Below the pieces are notes generated by a model. That model ran no database searches. It was not told where the DNA came from and worked only from the letters and a program-made list of their open reading frames with translations. From Rubrivivax sp. (GTDB lineage Bacteria > Pseudomonadota > Gammaproteobacteria > Burkholderiales > Burkholderiaceae_C), in contig JAEUPC010000202.1 in assembly GCA_016789865.1 (NCBI GenBank), positions 1 to 64,000 on the forward strand: a DNA stretch of 64,000 nt, written 5' to 3'. How positions within the stretch are numbered: the stretch's first letter is position 1; each line of letters starts with the position of its first letter. The position numbers were made by a program, and so were the translations under genes. Shown piece after piece: positions 62,734 to 64,000 of the stretch.

Positions 62734-64000
62734 ATGTCATCCCAACCGCAACCCCAGCAGCACGAGCGCGCCGTCGTCTCGGGTCCGAACCGCATGACGC
62801 CCAGTGAGGCCTTCGTCGAGACGCTCGCCGCCCATGGCGTGAGCGACATGTTCGGCATCATGGGTTCGGCCTTCATGGATGCGATGGACATCTTCGCGCC
62901 CGCCGGCATCCGCCTGATCCCGGTGGTGCACGAGCAGGGCGCGGGCCACATGGCCGACGGCTACTCGCGCGTCTCGGGGCGCCACGGCGTTGTCATCGGA
63001 CAAAACGGCCCGGGCATCAGCAACTGCGTGACCGCGATCGCGGCGGCCTACTGGGCGCATTCGCCGGTGGTGATCGTGACGCCGGAAACCGGCACGATGA
63101 CCAAGGGCCTGGGCGGCTTCCAGGAGTGCAACCAGCTGCCGATGTTCCAGGAGTTCACCAAGTACCAGGGCCACGTCACGCACCCGGCGCGCATGGCCGA
63201 ATACACCGCGCGCTGCTTCGACCGCGCCATGTCGGACATGGGGCCGACGCAGCTGAACATCCCGCGCGACTACTTCTACGGCGAGGTCACCTGCGAGATC
63301 CCGAGGCCGCAGCGGGTGGAGCGTGGCGCGGGCGGGGAGCAGGCGTTGAACGATGCCGCCGAGCTGCTGGCGAGTGCGCGCTTCCCAGTCATCATCGCCG
63401 GCGGTGGTGTGGTGTTTGCCGATGCGGTCGACGAGTGCAAGGCCTTGGCCGAGCGCCTGGGTGCGCCGGTGGTCAACAGCTACCTGCACAACGACTCGTT
63501 CCCGGCCAGCCACCCGCTGTGGTGCGGCCCGCTCGGCTACCAGGGCTCCAAGGCGGCGATGAAGCTGCTGGCGCAGGCCGACGTGGTGGTGGCGCTGGGC
63601 TCGCGCCTGGGGCCCTTCGGCACGCTGCCGCAGCACGGCATCGACTACTGGCCCAAGGAAGCCAAGGTGATCCAGATCGACGCCGACCACAAGATGCTCG
63701 GCCTGGTGAAGAAGACCACGGTGGGCATCTGCGGCGACGCCAAGGCGGCGGCGATCGCGCTCACCGCGCGGCTGGCGAACCGGGCGCTGGCCTGCGATGC
63801 CGGCAAGGCCGAACGCGCCGCCAAGATCGCCGCCGAAAAGGCTGCATGGGAAAAGGAGCTCGACGGGTGGACCCACGAGCTCGACCCCTACAGCCTGGAC
63901 ATGATCGAAGAGAACGCGCGCGAGAAGCCCTTCTCCGGCGGCCAGTACCTGCACCCGCGCCAGGTGCTGCGTGAACTGGAAAAGGCGATGCCGCCGGACG
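62734..64000 (+). CDS. xsc: Sulfoacetaldehyde acetyltransferase, C-terminus beyond window
   Basis: The first 422 residues of a TPP enzyme are present; Xsc is usually close to 600, so about 70 percent is visible. MTPSEAFVETLAAHGVSDMFGIMGSAFMDAMDIF and VVHEQGAGHMADGYSRVSG (Glu67, the TPP-activating residue) are near-diagnostic for Xsc. GQNGPGISNCVTAIAAAYWAHSPVVIVTPETGTMTKGLGGFQE supports it further. The enzyme converts sulfoacetaldehyde and phosphate to acetyl phosphate and sulfite in the cytoplasm, the desulfonation step of taurine and isethionate breakdown. It follows tauY by 66 bases. A phosphotransacetylase and sulfite export or oxidation genes would be expected to the right. Confidence 0.95.
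   Translation, partial: MSSQPQPQQHERAVVSGPNRMTPSEAFVETLAAHGVSDMFGIMGSAFMDAMDIFAPAGIRLIPVVHEQGAGHMADGYSRVSGRHGVVIGQNGPGISNCVTAIAAAYWAHSPVVIVTPETGTMTKGLGGFQECNQLPMFQEFTKYQGHVTHPARMAEYTARCFDRAMSDMGPTQLNIPRDYFYGEVTCEIPRPQRVERGAGGEQALNDAAELLASARFPVIIAGGGVVFADAVDECKALAERLGAPVVNSYLHNDSFPASHPLWCGPLGYQGSKAAMKLLAQADVVVALGSRLGPFGTLPQHGIDYWPKEAKVIQIDADHKMLGLVKKTTVGICGDAKAAAIALTARLANRALACDAGKAERAAKIAAEKAAWEKELDGWTHELDPYSLDMIEENAREKPFSGGQYLHPRQVLRELEKAMPPD

Overview
The window is high-GC DNA (strong G/C at third codon positions). It carries Bug/TctC-type binding proteins, a Burkholderia-type trimeric porin, UgpC-type ABC transport, and intergenic elements centred on CCCCCTCGAGGGGG. Together these point to a betaproteobacterium of the order Burkholderiales (Comamonadaceae/Sphaerotilaceae-like). 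This assignment is inferred from gene content, not from a marker phylogeny. I see no rRNA, tRNA, CRISPR array, prophage or insertion sequence.

Layout. (1) 1-2.7 kb: suyAB-like sulfo-lyase genes, with the first codons of an Ldh-like gene downstream, divergent from a HutC-type GntR regulator; a near-perfect operator lies between them. (2) 2.8-4.0 kb: a lone alpha/beta hydrolase. (3) 4.1-14.6 kb: a LacI regulator divergent from an eight-gene operon (IlvD/Edd dehydratase, HpcH aldolase, UgpC ATPase, Bug protein, sugar-binding protein, two permeases, Gfo/Idh dehydrogenase). This reads as uptake of a sugar or sugar acid and non-phosphorylative breakdown to pyruvate plus an aldehyde. (4) 14.7-23.5 kb: LysR divergent from Bug protein, sulfatase, porin, M14 peptidase, hydrolase lipoprotein, SDR and RidA. 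(5) 23.6-29.2 kb: a TonB-dependent receptor whose promoter carries the same TGTTAGCGNTAACA operator as the LacI-divergent operon 20 kb away, a secreted monohaem protein, and a semialdehyde dehydrogenase. (6) 29.3-39.4 kb: a Phd/PIN toxin-antitoxin pair overlapping alaS, which overlaps a TIR-transmembrane-propeller protein, followed by a hydrolase-fold protein lacking its serine, a secreted protein with a 12-bp repeat near its start, a cupin and a small membrane protein. (7) 39.5-45.6 kb: a class III cyclase-AAA-TPR protein followed by a SulP transporter with STAS and cyclic-nucleotide-binding domains. (8) 45.7-53.3 kb: a likely periplasmic beta-glucan locus (GH17-GT2 synthase, GH17 membrane enzyme, LtaS/OpgB-like transferase, small membrane protein, methyltransferase). 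(9) 53.5-56.0 kb: a GIY-YIG-like protein, a DUF4124-like protein and a J-like/trypsin membrane protease. (10) 56.3-64.0 kb: a taurine dissimilation locus (tauR, tauC, tauB, tauA, divergent tauX, tauY and truncated xsc).

The two ends thus encode C-S bond cleavage of organosulfonates: sulfolactate by SuyAB at the left, taurine via sulfoacetaldehyde by TauXY and Xsc at the right. A sulfatase lies in between. The middle combines carbohydrate uptake with envelope glucan and signalling genes, several of which carry in-frame tandem repeats. The least-described items are the TIR-TM-propeller gene fused translationally to alaS, the cyclase/SulP-CNBD pair, and the split LacI/TonB regulon.
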